Shown in pieces: positions 33,011-43,747 of a stretch of DNA of 64,000 bases. Numbering within the stretch: position 1 is the stretch's first letter; the number at the start of each line of letters is the position of its first letter. The DNA comes from Acanthosepion pharaonis (Eukaryota; Mollusca; Cephalopoda; Sepiida; Sepiidae). Location: positions 67,001 to 131,000 of the forward strand of contig CAHIKZ030003336.1 of assembly GCA_903632075.3 (NCBI GenBank), given 5' to 3'. Under the pieces are notes generated by a model. That model was not told the origin of the DNA and did not search any database. It saw only the letters and a list, made by a program, of their open reading frames with translations. The translations under genes and the position numbers were made by a program.

Positions 33011-33329
33011 AATTTGAACTTGGATTTTGATTCCATTTTCTGTGCTGTTAACTGTTAGGCCATCTGCAACTTGATATCCTCAGGCATTGTTACTGAATAT
33101 AAGCATTTTATGATAATTTATGAAATGTTTAGTGGCTTTATTAATTGCATATCTCTACCTAATCTATTGATTATATGCAGATTTCATAATATCCCTGCCT
33201 AATCTATTGAATATATACAGATTTCATAAATACTGCAAGAAATGAAATCAGATAAAAATGGTGACCTCATTTACACTAAATAAGTTTAAAACTGCACATT
33301 TTATTGAAGGTTTTTTTTTTTTTTCACCC

Positions 33330-33840
33330 AATACAAGGTAGAGTATTACTGAATGAAATTGTTGTATGGACATGTTCTAAGCACATGTATGGTAGCACAA
33401 AAGAACACATAAAACAACAGTATCACTGAAAAGAAAAGACAAGAATTGTAGATATAAAATTCTTTTATATTGTTAATACAGTTGATATGAGCATAATGTC
33501 TCTGTGGGCATGGTGTTGATGTCTGGAGGAGGTAGGTCTCTAGCAGATATGTGTGTCAGGTGGGTTGACCAAAGTCTCAGTGACAGTGAATATATGTAGG
33601 ATAGATAACAGTTGACCCTAGACTTGAAGGGATTATGATTGTAGTGATCTGGGAAGCATCCTTTTGGGAGTCTGTTTTTTTCAAGAAGAAACAAGTAGAA
33701 TTTCCTTCTTAATGGAATATGAAAGCAATGAGTATGATTTCACTCTGTGTATGTGGCATAGGAGTTCCTAGCTGTAAGATTCTCAACTGATGGAAGTAAA
33801 AAAAAATGTAGCTCAATAAACATTTGCCATGGAACACTGC
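33330..33840 (-). pseudogene. LINE ORF2 C-terminus and 3' UTR, second LINE family
   Basis: The minus strand contains KNRLPKGCFPDHYNHNPFK followed by SRVNCYLSYIYSLS. About 300 bp of 3' UTR lies below it, and its lower part recurs at 58.69-58.96 kb. It lies next to another LINE relic in the same orientation. The RT core is absent. Confidence 0.65.
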
Positions 33841-35564
33841 AATTTTCTTTCTTTTTTTTTTTTTTCACGGGAATGTTTAACATAAAATCTCCACACAAAC
33901 ATGTTTAAAGACTTTATTTGAAATGAGAAAATGTTGAAAATGAAGTCATCAATGTAAGTGCTGCCTTGGCAAACAACATTCAGATCCTATAACATTCTCT
34001 CATTTAAAAAAGTTCATTCACACTGAAGGGAAGAATGAAAGAGAAAAAAAAAAATTTGAAATGAAGAACTAAAATAATGAAAAATGAATATTTCAATGTC
34101 TATATGAACAGCAGCAAAATTTGCAGGGATGTTTTTTTTTTATTGTTTTTGTTTTATTTTTTATTTTTTGTTATTGTTTTTTTTCTTGTTTATTTCTTTT
34201 TTCAAACACCAAACAAACATCTTTTATTGACATTTTTCATTTTTAATTAAAAGAAAAAATCCTATTTTGGTGGACGTGTTTAAAAAAAAAAAAAAAAAGA
34301 AAAAATTGACAAGATAGTTGTATATAATGGACAAGTAACCGAGAGAAGGTAAAAGATAACTAAGTAAAAAAGAGACTAAGTGTTTGGTCTAATTATGTAA
34401 TTTTAGAGGTTAGACATTCAATATTGTAAAGCTGATACATTTCTTTTTAGTTGAATAAGTCTCTAATGATGATCGAAGGATGTAATGTAAGACAATGGTG
34501 AAACTTATGGCAAACTGCTCCCTTTTAATCCAATTAAGATTGGGAAATTGTAATTTATGTATTGTTGGTACAATCAATAAATTCTACTAGTGATACTAAA
34601 TTTGAATAGAAAGCAAGAAAAAAAATGAGACAAAGCCATACTTTAATTGTTCTTGTCTCCTTATAAAGTTATATATTTTTTTACCAAACATTTGAGAGCT
34701 TTTTATTTGTATTTATTTATTTTTTAAATTAACTACGTAATGTTGGGATCTTGAAAATATTTCTTTTTCTTTTATTCAATTTTTTAAACTTTCTACCAAA
34801 TTCCTTGCATTTAGCTAAAAACTGTAACCCTTATTATTATTGCAGCTGATAGTGTGAAATTTGGAACTCCTGTATGTAAGAAATTCAAACTTGTTCTTAA
34901 ATGTATCAACATGCCCAAATATTTTGGGTTCAGTCCAGAATGAAGCTTAAATATAAACTGCCTAGAGTTGGATAATCTCTTACAGGGTTAATGTTCACAA
35001 GTCCTGAACTTAGAATGTGATTGATATTTATATAAATTATTATTTATTTTCTGAAGGTCGTCTGCTGCAGCTTAGATTAGAGCCATCCACTGCAGCTTGA
35101 AACAATGCTACACTCGTTAGTTATATAAAAATCTTGTAACAATTTGTAATGTTTACCACATATGACAATTTAAACATTTTGTACAATTTGAAAGAGTACA
35201 TTTTAAAACTTAATATAACCTTATTTAGGTTTATTAAATATTATCATACACTAAGTGTTATTTGTTTGTGATTTTTTTTTTTTTTTTACTGCACTATAAT
35301 TATCTCACTTAACACTGGGAGCAATGGTTTTGTTATAACAATGGTAGATGGTTCTAAGATACAGCCAGGAGGTGAAAAGACTAACCAGGTAAAAAAAAAA
35401 ATGTAGCAATAGTAATTTGAAAAAAATATTATTCGAAATGCTGTCAATTTTTATGGCACGGGTAAAGTTAACATTCTGTTGAAAATTTAGCTATGATACC
35501 GAAATCACGTTATAGAATGGAAATGAAGAGTAGAGGAAAAGATTCTTCCCTACATTAAAGAATG
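33841..35564. other. Non-coding stretch
   Basis: Several long T or A runs; no gene or shared repeat was recognised. Confidence 0.4.
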
Positions 35565-35850
35565 CATCTGTCAGTTATGTGCCAAGTGTGATACACGCTT
35601 CTGTGATCATGTATCTTTTGATACGACTGACGCGGCAGATTTTTTTTCCCACAGTAGGTTGCCATTTCTTTCTGTGGTAGATCAGTTGCCATCCAAGGCT
35701 ACAGAACCTGGTCTGTCCTGCTATTTACCCATAGCTGGGAGGGTGAAGAAGAGGATTCATATCTTTCCCAAGCATGTAAGTCAATGTAATGGATTTGTCT
35801 GGAATTCGAACTCGTTTCTCCAATTCCTCAATCCAAGCCGCTACCAGTAA
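35565..35850 (-). repeat. SINE (GCAGTAGGTTGCC family), minus
   Basis: TGTGCCAAGTGTGATACACG, CACAGTAGGTTGCCATTTC, CTGCTATTTACCCATAGCTGG and GGAATTCGAACTCG (reverse-complement B box) match the copies at 3.4 and 17.4 kb. The open frame that crosses it is repeat-derived. Confidence 0.8.
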
Positions 35851-37074
35851 ACAAGGTTTGATTTGTATAATATCATGTATTTCAAGACTGGGTCACTGAA
35901 GCAGTGCAGTGAAATTGTACTGTACAGGATGTTAAGTGTTAAATAAATTTTCTGAAGTTTGTGTTTGTTTTGAGTAAAAGTCTAGGATTGGGATCATAAA
36001 TCACCAGTTAAAATGTATTCAGAACATTGCCCCTTCATGTGGATTCTTGTTGGTTCCTTTTTCTTGAAACCAGCTATTCTCTACTATGAACTAAAGATTC
36101 ATGTAAATCAACAAAGTCATTTTCATGAATTAACTTCTTGTACCCCCAGATCATTTCATTTTTAGCCCATTATAAGTGGACCAACAATCACTAATGATCA
36201 AAGAACCTTGTCTTTTCGATGACTGCTTCAAGAACTATCAGGAACAAATTCTACAGAGTAATTAAATTCTTCAGAATTTCTTTCAGTTCCTTCAAAGAGC
36301 CATTGTTGATGAAGCACTCTACCGCGGTTATATTTTTTTTCTTCATTTTTAACAATCAATGTTTCATCAATCTCCATCGTTTTTATTGAACCTTCAATTT
36401 TATCACCACTGTTTTTTTTGTTTTTTTTTTTATTTCAGTAAAATAGCAGCATAAACCCCTACAAAATCTGAACCAGTCAAATACTGTTTGCTTCAAGTAA
36501 TTGTGTACTGTAGTCAATTAAGTTAAAATCAACTGCTCAGCTTTTTTTTTTTTTTTTTTTTTTTAGTTCAGAAGTGTATTAACAAAATTACTTTCATTTT
36601 TGTACATGCAAATTATGGCCTGTGTTTTATAGCTGCTCTTCTAAACTTAGTTTTACCTTGTTTTGTCACATTATACTTTCATTGTAAGACTTCTATTACA
36701 ATGTTCAAAGCCTTCTTAAATCAGATAAGTTATTTAAAACTTTTTTTTATCCTTCATGAGAGAAGGAAAAAAAAAGCACTAAGTTAATAATAGTACATAA
36801 AAAGACATTTCTGCAGAAATGTGCCTCTTGAAAAAATAATTTTTCTTTTTCAGTTCATAATTATCAAATTTTCTCTTTTTAAATTTTCTGAATTTAAAGG
36901 GGGTAGGGGCTCAATTATTTCGGTCATCAGACTGATGATGATGATGACTCCAGAATAATAAACTAAACAAAATACTATTAGTGGTTTAGAAAAGTGTTAC
37001 ACCAAAAGTATATCAGATTGTATTTTATATATGTATTATTAGCTAATTAGTACTATTATTAACTGTATTGTTTT
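35851..37074. other. Non-coding stretch
   Basis: T-rich tracts including a 23-base T run near 36542; nothing else was recognised. Confidence 0.4.
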
Positions 37075-37430
37075 GGTCTGAATTTCTGGGACATGGAGTT
37101 ATTTACAGATGGACGAAGATCCTCATCTTTGTTGTTATTATTACAATGTTTTGACCATTTCACCCTCAGGCTTTCTACAGTTATCTGTTGATCCAGATAA
37201 CTGTCAAAGAATTTCAAACTAAACTCTTTATTTAATCTAGGTGATAGATTGTTCTCGTTTCACTGTCCATATCTAGGGATATCTGGTCTTGTTCTTATTT
37301 TAGTTATTTTCATTAATTGCTGATTCTCTTTTCACTAAGTTTGTACTACCTGGCCCAGGGGTTGAACTCACAATTATGAAATTAAATTCACAAACTAAAA
37401 CTTTAATCCACTAGGCTATTGAAATAGACA
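37075..37430 (-). repeat. tRNA-headed SINE, second subfamily, nearly full length
   Basis: The minus strand runs from a head with GTGAGTTCAACCCCTGG (about 37380-37350) through GAAACGAGAACAATC and AATAAAGAGTTTAG to AACAAAGATGAGGATC (about 37110). It is the left arm of an inverted pair. Confidence 0.75.
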
Positions 37431-37590
37431 ATAGAATGAGAACAATCTACACGCCCGGAGATTAAATAAAGGGTTCAGTTCAAAATTCATGAAGACACAG
37501 ATTGACAGACACCTGATGAAGAACAGTAGGCACAACGGCTGAATCATAATGATAACAACAAAGATGAGGATATTAGTCAACAATATAAAT
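37425..37590 (+). repeat. SINE 3' half, plus (right arm of inverted pair)
   Basis: AATGAGAACAATCTACACG, AAATAAAGGGTTCAGTTC, ACAGACACCTGATGAAG and ACAACAAAGATGAGGATATT mirror 37110-37270. The geometry is the same as the 10.7/11.0-kb pair: a full minus copy followed by a plus 3' half. Confidence 0.75.
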
Positions 37591-37988
37591 AATAACTGTT
37601 GTTGAATACTATTTTACAATCTAAGGTGTCATTAAATGACAATGAATTTATTAAACACTTCAAATTTACTACATTTGACTGTAACTTATTGCAAAGTGAC
37701 AGTCATGGGGAAAATTCTACCTTTTTCAATCATTAAAAGTAAAAGCATTGAAAGATACCGTTGTGGCTTTGTTGGGGTCAGAGCAAAGACATAAGAGTGG
37801 ATTTTAGTTCACAAATATATTAACAAAAATCACTAATACAATAATATACAAGGGAGCAAGAATGTTAAGTCCAAACTGTCAGTACTGACTGTTGGGAAAA
37901 AACTCTCTTCTGAGAAAAGCAGTATCTGCTTTTATTTGTAACTTGGAAGAGTCCATCTATGTATGGGTAATTTATCATAACAGAAACC

Positions 37989-38023
<35 letters not shown>

Positions 38024-38163
38024 TAAATAAAAAGCAATATCTCCTGATCTCTCTACTTAGTAATGAGATTTTCTTGTTTTGGTAACAAGAGGCATGTTTG
38101 CTTTGGGGTGATGTTTTATGTTGCCTTAACAGAATATATCATTATTAAGCAGAGAGACTAAAT
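37591..38163. other. Non-coding stretch with a (CA)n tract
   Basis: CA repeat at 37992-38021; no gene was found. Confidence 0.4.
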
Positions 38164-38196
<33 letters not shown>

Positions 38197-38207
38197 TATA
38201 TATATAT
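38164..38207. repeat. (TA)n microsatellite, left of fold-back
   Basis: TA units broken once, followed by TGTGTGTATATG. Confidence 0.9.
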
Positions 38208-38334
38208 GTGTGTGTATATGTATATGTAAAAGGAAGACAGAAAACAGTTGCACCTAAAAGGTATAGACCACAAAAAAGTGCCCAATTCAAAATTGAATAT
38301 GTAGGGCTAAGATATTTAAGAAAAGGCTAAAATG

Positions 38335-38457
38335 CCAACCAACCTCACAACCGACTTTTCAACTGTAAGGTGGTCTCCACAGGCAAGTGGAAGGATCTTC
38401 CACTTCCACTTGCCTGAGGAGACCTTATGGTTGAAACCCAGGTTGCGAGGTTGGTTG
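38335..38457. repeat. 123-bp fold-back element
   Basis: The left arm (38335-38393), beginning CCAACCAACCTC and ending CAAGTGGAAG, is the imperfect reverse complement of the right arm (38399-38457). They are separated by only about 5 bases. The innermost CTTCCACTTGCCT/AGGCAAGTGGAAG and outer CAACCAACCTC/GAGGTTGGTTG blocks pair exactly. It sits between two TA microsatellites. It could be a fold-back MITE that targets TA, or a hairpin RNA source. Confidence 0.85.
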
Positions 38458-38466
38458 TCATTATGA

Positions 38467-38474
38467 GATATATA

Positions 38475-38513
<39 letters not shown>
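38467..38513. repeat. (TA)n microsatellite, right of fold-back
   Basis: TA tract with one T-rich interruption. Confidence 0.9.
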
Positions 38514-38515
<2 letters not shown>

Positions 38516-39549
38516 TTTGTGATAGGGGTGCCATTGTTTGTTGGTTGCAACAGTCAGCTAGCTTCTTATACAGTAGATATACAGAATTACATGTTTCCTA
38601 TCAAAAATTGAAAAGATTAATAAACGTAGTTACACTATTTTTAAAATAATTTTTTATTTCTTATTATTTTACTTAATATGTTCCCTATTTTCATCTATGA
38701 AAGTCTAAACATGACATTATTATGTAACGATCACATGATCTAAGAGTTTTGTCTCTTTACAGAGAAATTAATTTATGAAAATTTTATAGTATTTTAAATT
38801 TTTTTTTTATTTTTGCATGAAGCATCTTCGAAAGGTAAATAAAAGTCAATAAATTATTAGATAATTGCAGAAAATATGTTCATTTGTAAAAATTACTAGG
38901 TAGTTAAAAACCAAAAAAAATGCGTTCACTTAGATTTCTTAAATTTTGTATCAATTCTGGCCACCCATATTAGCTGCCGTCACTTTGTCACTTAATCAGC
39001 CATCCATTATCACCTCAGATAAGCTGATAAGCAGGACCAATCATTAAATAAATGGTTGTATATTACCTTTTTATCCTATAAGTAATGTTTATTTCAAATC
39101 AGTTTAATTTAACTTCAAATTTTTTAATTTCACTCAAATGTGTCAGAAATATATTATTTTTTAAAGAATTTTAAAATCAATATTTTTTTTTTGCTTACAA
39201 ATTTCTTAAAATTAAGAAAATGACAACTTTTAAGAATTTTAAGAAATAAAAATGAAATTTGACATTCAAATCTATATAATTTTAATTTCTCTCTGAAATA
39301 CACTAGAATACCTTACTGAAAATAATAAATTTAATCATTTAGCTTTCAATTAAAACTAAAATGAAGTCTTCAAGAATGTTTTTTTCATTTTAAAAAATTC
39401 ATTTTAAACTTTAGGTAGTCTAAGTTATCCCAGCTGTTTTGAAAAAGTACCTCTAGAAATTGTCAGTTGTGAAATTCAAAATTTAGTAAGGTTGATATTT
39501 CAAAAATAGTCCAATTTGACAATCATGTCTACAAGTGTATTATCTAGTA

Positions 39550-39551
<2 letters not shown>
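38514..39551. other. Non-coding AT-rich stretch
   Basis: Nothing recognisable was found. Confidence 0.4.

Positions 39552-39615
<64 letters not shown>
39552..39615. repeat. (TA)n microsatellite
   Basis: About 32 TA units; the longest such tract in the window. Confidence 0.97.
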
Positions 39616-39618
<3 letters not shown>

Positions 39619-39714
39619 GCTCATATTGGGAAAAGTCTGGGGTCTTATTGTAACTGAATGTAAAGGAAAACTGATCCCTCAAATAATATTCCCTTATTTG
39701 GGAATCAAATATTA

Positions 39715-39990
39715 ATAGATTTTGGTCATGTTACATTGAAACTTGTTCTCATATGATCATCAAAATTAAGCAACATCAAGCCTGGTCACTTCCTAAATGG
39801 GTGAATATTTGGGAATACCAGGTGCTATAAGCTTGGATATGTCAGTGGTGTAATGGATAATGGTACAGAGTTGGAAATTGAAGAACCGAGTTCCAATTCC
39901 AGCTGGGTTCATTATATTCACTTACATCCAAATAACCTTAGGGAATCTATGAATCTACCTCTTCTCCCCAAAGTTATAGGTTAAATAGTA
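39715..39990 (+). repeat. 5S-rRNA/tRNA composite SINE
   Basis: AATTAAGCAACATCAAGCCTGG, then TAAATGGGTGAATATTTGGG and AATACCAGGTGCTATAAGC follow the order of the 5S internal control region and 3' end. A tRNA-like part follows at once: GTGGTGTAATGGATAATGG (A-box region) and GAGTTCCAATTCCAGC (B-box region). A body ending CAAAGTTATAGGTTAAATAG closes it. A fused 5S head and tRNA-like body is a heterodimeric pol III SINE. Confidence 0.75.
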
Positions 39991-40229
39991 AGACTCTATG
40001 ACTATTATCTAAAAAAAAATTTTTACACTTTAAAATTATTTTTTGGTTTTAAGTAACCTGCAAAAGGTTGATAAGCTGTAAAAAATATATATATAAATTA
40101 ATCAATCAAATATTGATGACCTACAAGCTAAATTGTTAGATTAGGCTACAGGTAGTTAATTGGAGGTACATTTGAAATTCCAATGCTACTAAATTTTGAA
40201 TTGACTTTATTCTCATTATTGGGCTTATG

Positions 40230-40500
40230 ACCATATGTTGATACACTGGTTTTCATCCAATCACAGAAGTTAAGCAATGTTGACCCTGGTCAGTACGTAG
40301 ATGGGTGACTGCTTGGGAATACGAGGTGCTGTAAGTTTTGATGTGTCTGGTGTAATGGATAACAGCTGTCAGTTGGAAATCAGAGAGCTGAGTTCCAATT
40401 CCAGTTGGGTTTGTTATATTTATGTATGCACATATACCCTTGAGAAAGGTATGAATCCACCTCTTCTTCACCCCCCCAGTTATAGGTTAAATAGTAGGAA
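40230..40500 (+). repeat. 5S-rRNA/tRNA composite SINE, best preserved
   Basis: ATCACAGAAGTTAAGCAATG, ACCCTGGTCAGTACGTAGAT and GGGTGACTGCTTGGGAATAC with GAGGTGCTGTAAG match 5S rRNA in order, including A-box-like and C-box-like segments. Then come GTCTGGTGTAATGGATAACAG and GAGTTCCAATTCCAGTTGGG. It lies about 520 bp from the copy at 39.7 kb in the same orientation and just before the tRNA-like array. The 187-codon frame starting here is repeat-derived. Confidence 0.8.
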
Positions 40501-41018
40501 TTGTATCAGTAAATCATTATTATCTCTAAAAAAATTCTTACAATCTTTTGTGATGTCAACAAACACTCATTTCTACAAACAAATACTGTCGTCATTTCTA
40601 CTTTTGTACTTTATATATATACCAATACAACAGTCCAAAAAAATACAAAACGCCATTGATTATACAAATATATGCAAAAGTTATATACATGGACAGTTAC
40701 ATTGTGGTTGTGAGGTGTGTGTGTTAATAGGTGAGTGTTTGTACGTACGTCTATTTTGTTCTCAGAATTTGGGAAACGCCAGTTCTGTGAACATAAGGTG
40801 GTATAAGGCGCCTGAATCGAGGCAAAGAGTCATAACAATTTTAATAAACAAATTCTGGATTTAAGTAACAAAAAGAAATCAGTTGTTGAACGACAATCAA
40901 TTCTGGACGAGTAAATATACAAGTTCTCCTCACGCAGCAAGCTGTATGAAATGTTCTCAAACATTCTATTGAATAATCAGTACACTTTTATTCCAATCAA
41001 TTATTTAAAGAACTTAAC

Positions 41019-41072
41019 AGCGGATTCGAACCTATTACTATAAAATAGAGAACCTACCGCTCTTGCACCGAC
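41019..41072 (-). repeat. tRNA-like module, exact B box
   Basis: The minus strand reads GGTGCAAGAGCGGTAGGTTC then AATAGGTTCGAATCCGC. The B box GGTTCGAATCC matches the pol III consensus exactly. The cloverleaf arms do not pair well, so this is tRNA-like rather than a functional tRNA gene. Confidence 0.6.
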
Positions 41073-41089
41073 TTTAGTAAATCAAAACC

Positions 41090-41152
41090 GCCCGTGGATT
41101 TGAACCCGTATAGAAAGAATGACAGTCTAACACATTACCAATGAGCCAACAA
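41090..41152 (-). repeat. tRNA-like module with both pol III boxes
   Basis: The minus strand reads TGGCTCATTGG (A-box consensus fit) and, about 30 bp later, GGGTTCAAATCC (B box). It recurs at 42228-42292 and 44648-44710 with both boxes kept. The T arm and acceptor stem do not form full pairing. Confidence 0.65.
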
Positions 41153-41292
41153 CGGCCGTCAAAATAATTCGTCATTTTATGCGATAGAAAGCTACTGATC
41201 ATTGCAACACCGCAAATGAGAACTGAAGTCAATCAGTTAGTTGTTGAAAGACACGATATAATTGGTAAGCATCTGGTCAGGACGAAGGAGTG

Positions 41293-41352
41293 CGTGGTGA
41301 AGTGGTAAGTTGCTTGACAAACACGGTTTCGATGTGAGTTCAAGCACTGGAA
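41293..41352 (+). repeat. tRNA-like module, plus orientation
   Basis: TGGTGAAGTGG (41295-41305) fits the A box; GAGTTCAAGC (41336-41345) resembles the B box. Recurs at 42431-42490 and 43748-43805. Confidence 0.6.
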
Positions 41353-41457
41353 TAAGAAGTGTTTTTCTGTTATATGTCAGTAATGGTTTACCAGGAATGT
41401 TTTCAGAAATAATATGTATAATTTGTTCGCGGAGTTGTTCAGAATTTCAAGTGAACT

Positions 41458-41484
41458 TTTTCTTGGTATATATTATACCAAGAA
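41458..41484. repeat. 27-bp palindrome within the array
   Basis: TTTCTTGGTATA and TATACCAAGAAA are exact reverse complements with a 3-base centre. Related sequences sit at the same place in the other units (42577-42603 and 43938-43964), with progressive decay. Confidence 0.85.
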
Positions 41485-41528
41485 ATGTAGAATTTATAAA
41501 CTCTTAAAATCAGGCGACTATTAATCTG

Positions 41529-41592
41529 TTTGGTGTAGATCAGTGGTAAAATTGCCGATAGTGATTCTTGGGTGCGTGTGTTTAAATTAAAG
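41529..41592 (+). repeat. tRNA-like module, plus, diverged
   Basis: TTTGGTGTAGATCAGTGGTAA followed by GTGTGTTTAAAT. The equivalents at 42644-42702 and 44006-44068 keep a better B box (GTGTTCAAG). Confidence 0.45.
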
Positions 41593-41769
41593 CAAATATC
41601 CGTTTACAAAATTTGTCATCGGGTAAATAATTCGTTAATATTGTCGGTTGAAAATAAATAAGTCCGCGTCATATTTTATAATAAATTCAGAATGTTTTTA
41701 AATTAAAATAGTAGTCGTTGAGAATTCTCCCACCGGGACAGTACCTGGCTACATTCGAACGTGTACTCT

Positions 41770-41830
41770 GTACTATTCGATCCCGAACAACTTCGAAGTT
41801 CACAAGTAACTCTACTGACCTTACCGTCAG
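41770..41830 (-). repeat. tRNA-like module, minus
   Basis: The minus strand reads AAGGTCAGTAGAGTTACTTG then TCGGGATCGAATAG (B-box-like). The equivalent at about 44235-44290 keeps GGGATCGAATAACG. Confidence 0.45.
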
Positions 41831-42227
41831 CGCTATTCGATCGCCAATCGACTAGCATGTAACTCTACTACTGACCTAAGACTGTATGTTAACCGACCCT
41901 CTATAACGTCTGCGCCACGAAGCTGCCACTAACGGTCTTAGCATTTTTTGCTGTAACAATTTTAATAATTTTGGAATTAAGTAAAAAGAAATCATTTGTT
42001 GAACGACACAAGGGGCGACAATCAATTCTGGGCGCATGATAAAGGTCTCACGCCTTTACAACTAAGCAACCAGCAGTCTGAAATTCTCTGTAAAGATTCT
42101 ATTAATAATCAATACACTTATTCCATGATAAAACCAATCAATTGCAATATAAAGAACTTAACAACGGATCTATTAGTATAAAATCGTGAACGGACTGCTC
42201 TTGTAGCTACTTACTAAAGTCAAAACC

Positions 42228-42292
42228 TCCCGTAGATTTGAACCCGTATAGAAAGAATAGCAGTCTGACATCTTACCAATGAGCCAACAATA
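42228..42292 (-). repeat. tRNA-like module with both pol III boxes
   Basis: TGGCTCATTGG and GGGTTCAAATC on the minus strand; the closest relative of 41090-41152. Confidence 0.65.
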
Positions 42293-42430
42293 GCCGTCCA
42301 AATAATTTTTCATTTTATGCACTTGAAACCTACTGATCATTGCAACGACTTAAATGAAAACTGGAATTAGTCAGTTAGTTATTTACCGACACGATATAAG
42401 TGGCGACAGTCAGTGTTGGACGAATGAGTT

Positions 42431-42490
42431 CGTGGTGAAGTGGTAAGTTGTTTAACAGCTACGGTTTCGATGCGAGTTCGAGCAACGCAA
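42431..42490 (+). repeat. tRNA-like module, plus
   Basis: GTGGTGAAGTGGTAAGTTG and GCGAGTTCGAGC, the equivalent of 41293-41352. Confidence 0.6.
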
Positions 42491-42576
42491 GAAGCTGTGT
42501 TTTTCAATTATATGTCAGTAATGACTTACCGGGAATGATACGTTTGAGGAGTTGTTCCGACTTTCTGGTGAACATT

Positions 42577-42603
42577 TTCTTGGAATATATTATACCAAGA
42601 AAT
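42577..42603. repeat. Palindrome, second copy
   Basis: TTTCTTGGAATA/TATACCAAGAAA with one mismatch. Confidence 0.75.
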
Positions 42604-42643
42604 GTAAGATTTATAAACTCCTAAAATGAGGTAATTATTAGTC

Positions 42644-42702
42644 GGTTTGGTGTAGGTTTGTGGTAAGATTGTTGACTGTAACTCGCGTGTTCAAGTATAT
42701 CG
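42644..42702 (+). repeat. tRNA-like module, plus
   Basis: GGTTTGGTGTAGGTTTGTGG followed by CGCGTGTTCAAG. Confidence 0.45.
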
Positions 42703-42744
42703 TTATGAATTTTGTCTTCTTGCAAGTAATGCTTTAATATTGTA

Positions 42745-42838
42745 TCGTTGATGGAGTAGTGGTTAGGTCGAAAAAAAAAACACAAGATGTTTCAATTATA
42801 AAAAAGTATGTGTGTTGGTTCGAACCCGACCAAAGACG
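42745..42838 (+). repeat. tRNA-like module, exact B box and paired T arm
   Basis: GATGGAGTAGTGGTTAGG and a full GTTGGTTCGAACCCGAC, whose GTTGG/CCGAC stem pairs (one G-T). The 94-nt length and A-rich middle rule out a normal tRNA. CTTTTC follows, a possible pol III stop. Confidence 0.55.
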
Positions 42839-43451
42839 CTTTTCATTAAAAAATATTTCCTTGTGCGCAAAATGATAGCGGTTGGTACTATGCTTTTATT
42901 TCAATGCCAAATTGAATAAAATATTTGCATTTATTTTTCGTAAAATATTTGAATAACCAATATATATGTAGGTTGTTGAGGGCTTGAAACGCCTGGTCAG
43001 TACCGAAGCCTCAAACATACAAAGTTTATCATTTACAAGCAACAATTCGCAAGAAAGACAAAACTCGAATTAACCAAATCCAAAACAACATTTATTCAAA
43101 AACGACAGTATGTACTGAGTGTGTGTGATTTGATTGTGTACGGTATTAGTGTTCGAGTATATAGGTAAAAGTGGTTTTCACAGTTGTGCACATGGTGAAG
43201 AGTTCGAAATGTCTTTTCCTTAATTACATTTGCGAGATCAAATGTAGAAAAAAATTGTCAGTGAAACAGTACTTAACTGGTGTCGCTAATATGGGGTGTT
43301 CCTAGTTATTGACATGGTTACCATGGCGATGTCGGGAATCAGTGAGTTCGCTCTTTGGCCGCGGTCGTTGAAGCATCGTAATAAACGGATGAGTAACTAC
43401 TTTCCTTCCATCTGCCGACATGAAGTTCAGAAGCTGTTGCATTTCTCCTCC

Positions 43452-43510
43452 TGAACTGAAAATTTATGCGCTATTTATATGTTTAAGACGGCTGTCTGTC
43501 GATGACGTAA
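43452..43510 (-). promoter_or_regulatory. Minus-strand promoter: consensus CRE, TATA box, Inr
   Basis: On the minus strand TTACGTCA (43510-43503) is a full CRE. TATAAATA (43479-43472) follows about 24 bp later, then TTCAGTTCAGG with an initiator A at 43452, 27 bp from the TATA start. Sequence just downstream has an early ATG with a short open frame of fewer than 50 codons. The array of tRNA-like modules lies on both sides. The product is unknown. Confidence 0.5.
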
Positions 43511-43747
43511 GCTAAAATTCGCACCTACTTGAGATAACTGTCGCGACGAGGAAAATGAGTGGGGGAAAAAAATTTTTTTTTTCCCGACCAATCGTTTTTA
43601 AGGTACACAAACGAAAAAGGGAGATCCGGACTGCAAATTGCTGTATAAGTTTCAAATTATTCGAAACCTAGTTTGTTTCTAAGTTTACGAAATCCTGATT
43701 GCTTTATATGTGCGTATCACGAACCTTTCCCAAGAGTTGAACTTCTT

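Noticed and set aside
39500..39682. Frame rich in alternating Ile and Tyr, and the similar part of 18120-18455
   Set aside because: Translation of TA microsatellites.
40230..40340. Possible functional 5S rRNA gene
   Set aside because: The 5' part is too diverged and the sequence runs directly into a tRNA-like SINE body without a T-run stop.
40301..40864. 187-codon plus-strand open frame
   Set aside because: Its start lies inside the 5S part of a composite SINE and it crosses the SINE body; the frame is a by-product of repeat sequence with no domain.
41090..41152. Possible functional tRNA gene
   Set aside because: Both pol III boxes are present but the acceptor and T stems do not pair over their full length, so I call it tRNA-like only.
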